DNA of 64,000 nt from contig JACCIC010000281.1 of the NCBI GenBank assembly GCA_018907035.1, positions 310,001 to 374,000 of the forward strand, read 5' to 3'. Below are positions 63,485-64,000 of this stretch, piece after piece; within the stretch, counting starts at the first letter, position 1; every line of letters starts with the position of its first letter. The notes under the pieces were generated by a model. That model worked only from the letters and a program-made list of their open reading frames with translations. It was not told the origin of the DNA and did no database searches. This DNA comes from Sycobia sp. Sy_11 (lineage: Eukaryota; Arthropoda; Insecta; Hymenoptera; Epichrysomallidae). The translations under genes were made by a program, and so were the position numbers.

Positions 63485-64000
63485 ATGAGTATTTTTCGAA
63501 ATGAATTTAAAGACACGAATATGAAAATAATAATTTGTAAAGGCACGTTGAAATTTGTCCCACATGATCGTCGAGATGAAATTTTTTATGAATACCATAA
63601 CTCACCGATTGGCGGCCACAGAGGTGTCTCTAAAACATACAATCATATTAGAGAAGATTATTACTGGGATAAATTAAAGGCAGATGTGCAAAGACGCATT
63701 CAGCAATGTATAGATTGTCAACTGAAGAAACTCGTACAAGTAAAAACAAGACAACCCATGGTTATTACGGACACACCGGGTACTACATTCGAGAAAATAG
63801 CACTCGATATAGTGGGCCCGTTACCAAAAACAAGACTCGGAAATGAGTATATCCTAACGACGCAAGATCAGTTATCAAAGTATAGCATAGCCGTCCCACT
63901 GCCGAACGCTTTAGCATCAACAATTGCCGATGCATTCATAAACAAATGCGTATGTATCTTTGGTGCTCCGAAAGTGATACTTATCGATCAAGGCAGAAAT
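63485..64000 (+). CDS. Gypsy integrase (runs off the window)
   Basis: Open from ATG 63485 for 172 codons to the window edge. The zinc-binding HHCC domain is present: YHNSPIGGHRGVSKTYNH and QQCIDCQLKK (H-x6-H, then C-x2-C after 29 residues). The catalytic core begins KIALDIVGPLPKTRLGNEYI, with the first Asp, and reaches FGAPKVILIDQGRN with the second Asp. The Glu and C-terminal module would be to the right. The enzyme would insert the cDNA in the genome. No break is seen in this part. Confidence 0.92.
   Translation, partial: MSIFRNEFKDTNMKIIICKGTLKFVPHDRRDEIFYEYHNSPIGGHRGVSKTYNHIREDYYWDKLKADVQRRIQQCIDCQLKKLVQVKTRQPMVITDTPGTTFEKIALDIVGPLPKTRLGNEYILTTQDQLSKYSIAVPLPNALASTIADAFINKCVCIFGAPKVILIDQGRN

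Larger units (their letters stand above)
54327..64000 (+). mobile_element. Ty3/Gypsy LTR retroelement, 5' 9.7 kb
   Basis: From left to right: LTR, tRNA-type primer site, long leader with an Ala/Pro-rich ORF, coiled-coil ORF, Gag (two frames), zinc knuckles, frameshift signal, tandem retropepsins, RT, RNase H, linker and integrase running off the window. Few disabling changes are seen, several of them C-to-T type (CGA to TGA, CAA to TAA), so insertion is fairly recent. The 3' LTR lies outside. Confidence 0.9.

Noticed and set aside
1..64000. CRISPR array, tRNA or rRNA genes, bacterial operons
   Set aside because: No regular repeat-spacer array, no cloverleaf that I could fold by eye, no rRNA signature; the only tRNA-like match is the primer-binding site.

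Overview
The window looks like part of an insect genome, most likely a hymenopteran and plausibly an ant. The reasons are two exons of an insect-type nitric oxide synthase, many mariner elements including one family close to the ant Mboumar type, BEL/Pao and Ty3/Gypsy retroelements, Penelope-like elements, a Maverick/Polinton relic, AT-rich filler and many (TA)n microsatellites. Nothing bacterial is present: no operons, CRISPR array, rRNA, or tRNA gene that I could recognise.

Host gene. Two exons on the minus strand, 46540-46641 and 14215-14409, encode consecutive pieces of the NOS oxygenase (haem) domain. Both are phase 0, both have AG/GT borders, and their peptides abut in the NOS family. 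Everything between them, 32.1 kb, is therefore one intron filled with mobile DNA. The other NOS exons must lie outside the window or went unseen: downstream of 14215 the flanking intron runs at least to base 1, and upstream of 46641 I found no further exon.

Layout. 1-4.9 kb: decayed Maverick/Polinton (protein-primed PolB, an acidic protein, a small OB-like protein, an integrase tail with chromodomain, two conserved Polinton proteins, and an intron-containing RNase H/exonuclease-like pseudogene). 5.3-5.5 kb: minisatellite. 6.5-8.1 kb: Penelope-like element between long inverted repeats. 9-11.4 kb: BEL/Pao relic. 11.9-12.4 kb: LTR-like island. 13.0-13.3 kb: Tc1-like fragment. 14.2-14.4 kb: NOS exon. 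14.9-18.8 kb: four mariner copies and a Penelope terminal repeat. 19.5-20 kb: Pao integrase piece. 20.2-26.7 kb: minus-strand Ty3/Gypsy element with its 3' LTR and a large internal deletion. 28.4-31.9 kb: a GC-rich LTR/leader fragment between inverted repeats. 33.2-34.0 kb: second copy of the Gypsy LTR with primer-binding site. 35.6-40 kb: minus-strand Pao element. 41.0-45.6 kb: two inverted mariner copies around another LTR/PBS remnant. 46.5 kb: NOS exon. 47.3-53.3 kb: four more mariners. 53.4-54.0 kb: near-perfect 620-bp palindrome with a hammerhead-like core. 54.3-64.0 kb: 5' part of a large Ty3/Gypsy retroelement that runs off the right edge.

The right-hand retroelement is the most interesting. 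It has an LTR with TATA box and poly(A) signal, a tRNA-Pro type primer-binding site, a 2.3-3 kb leader with an Ala/Pro-rich repeat protein and a nearly G-free kilobase, a coiled-coil ORF, Gag with six zinc-knuckle-like motifs, a canonical -1 frameshift heptamer followed by a stem, and two successive retropepsin-like domains in one reading frame before RT, RNase H and integrase. It is broken by a few stops and frameshifts, some of which look like C-to-T changes, so it is young but not intact.
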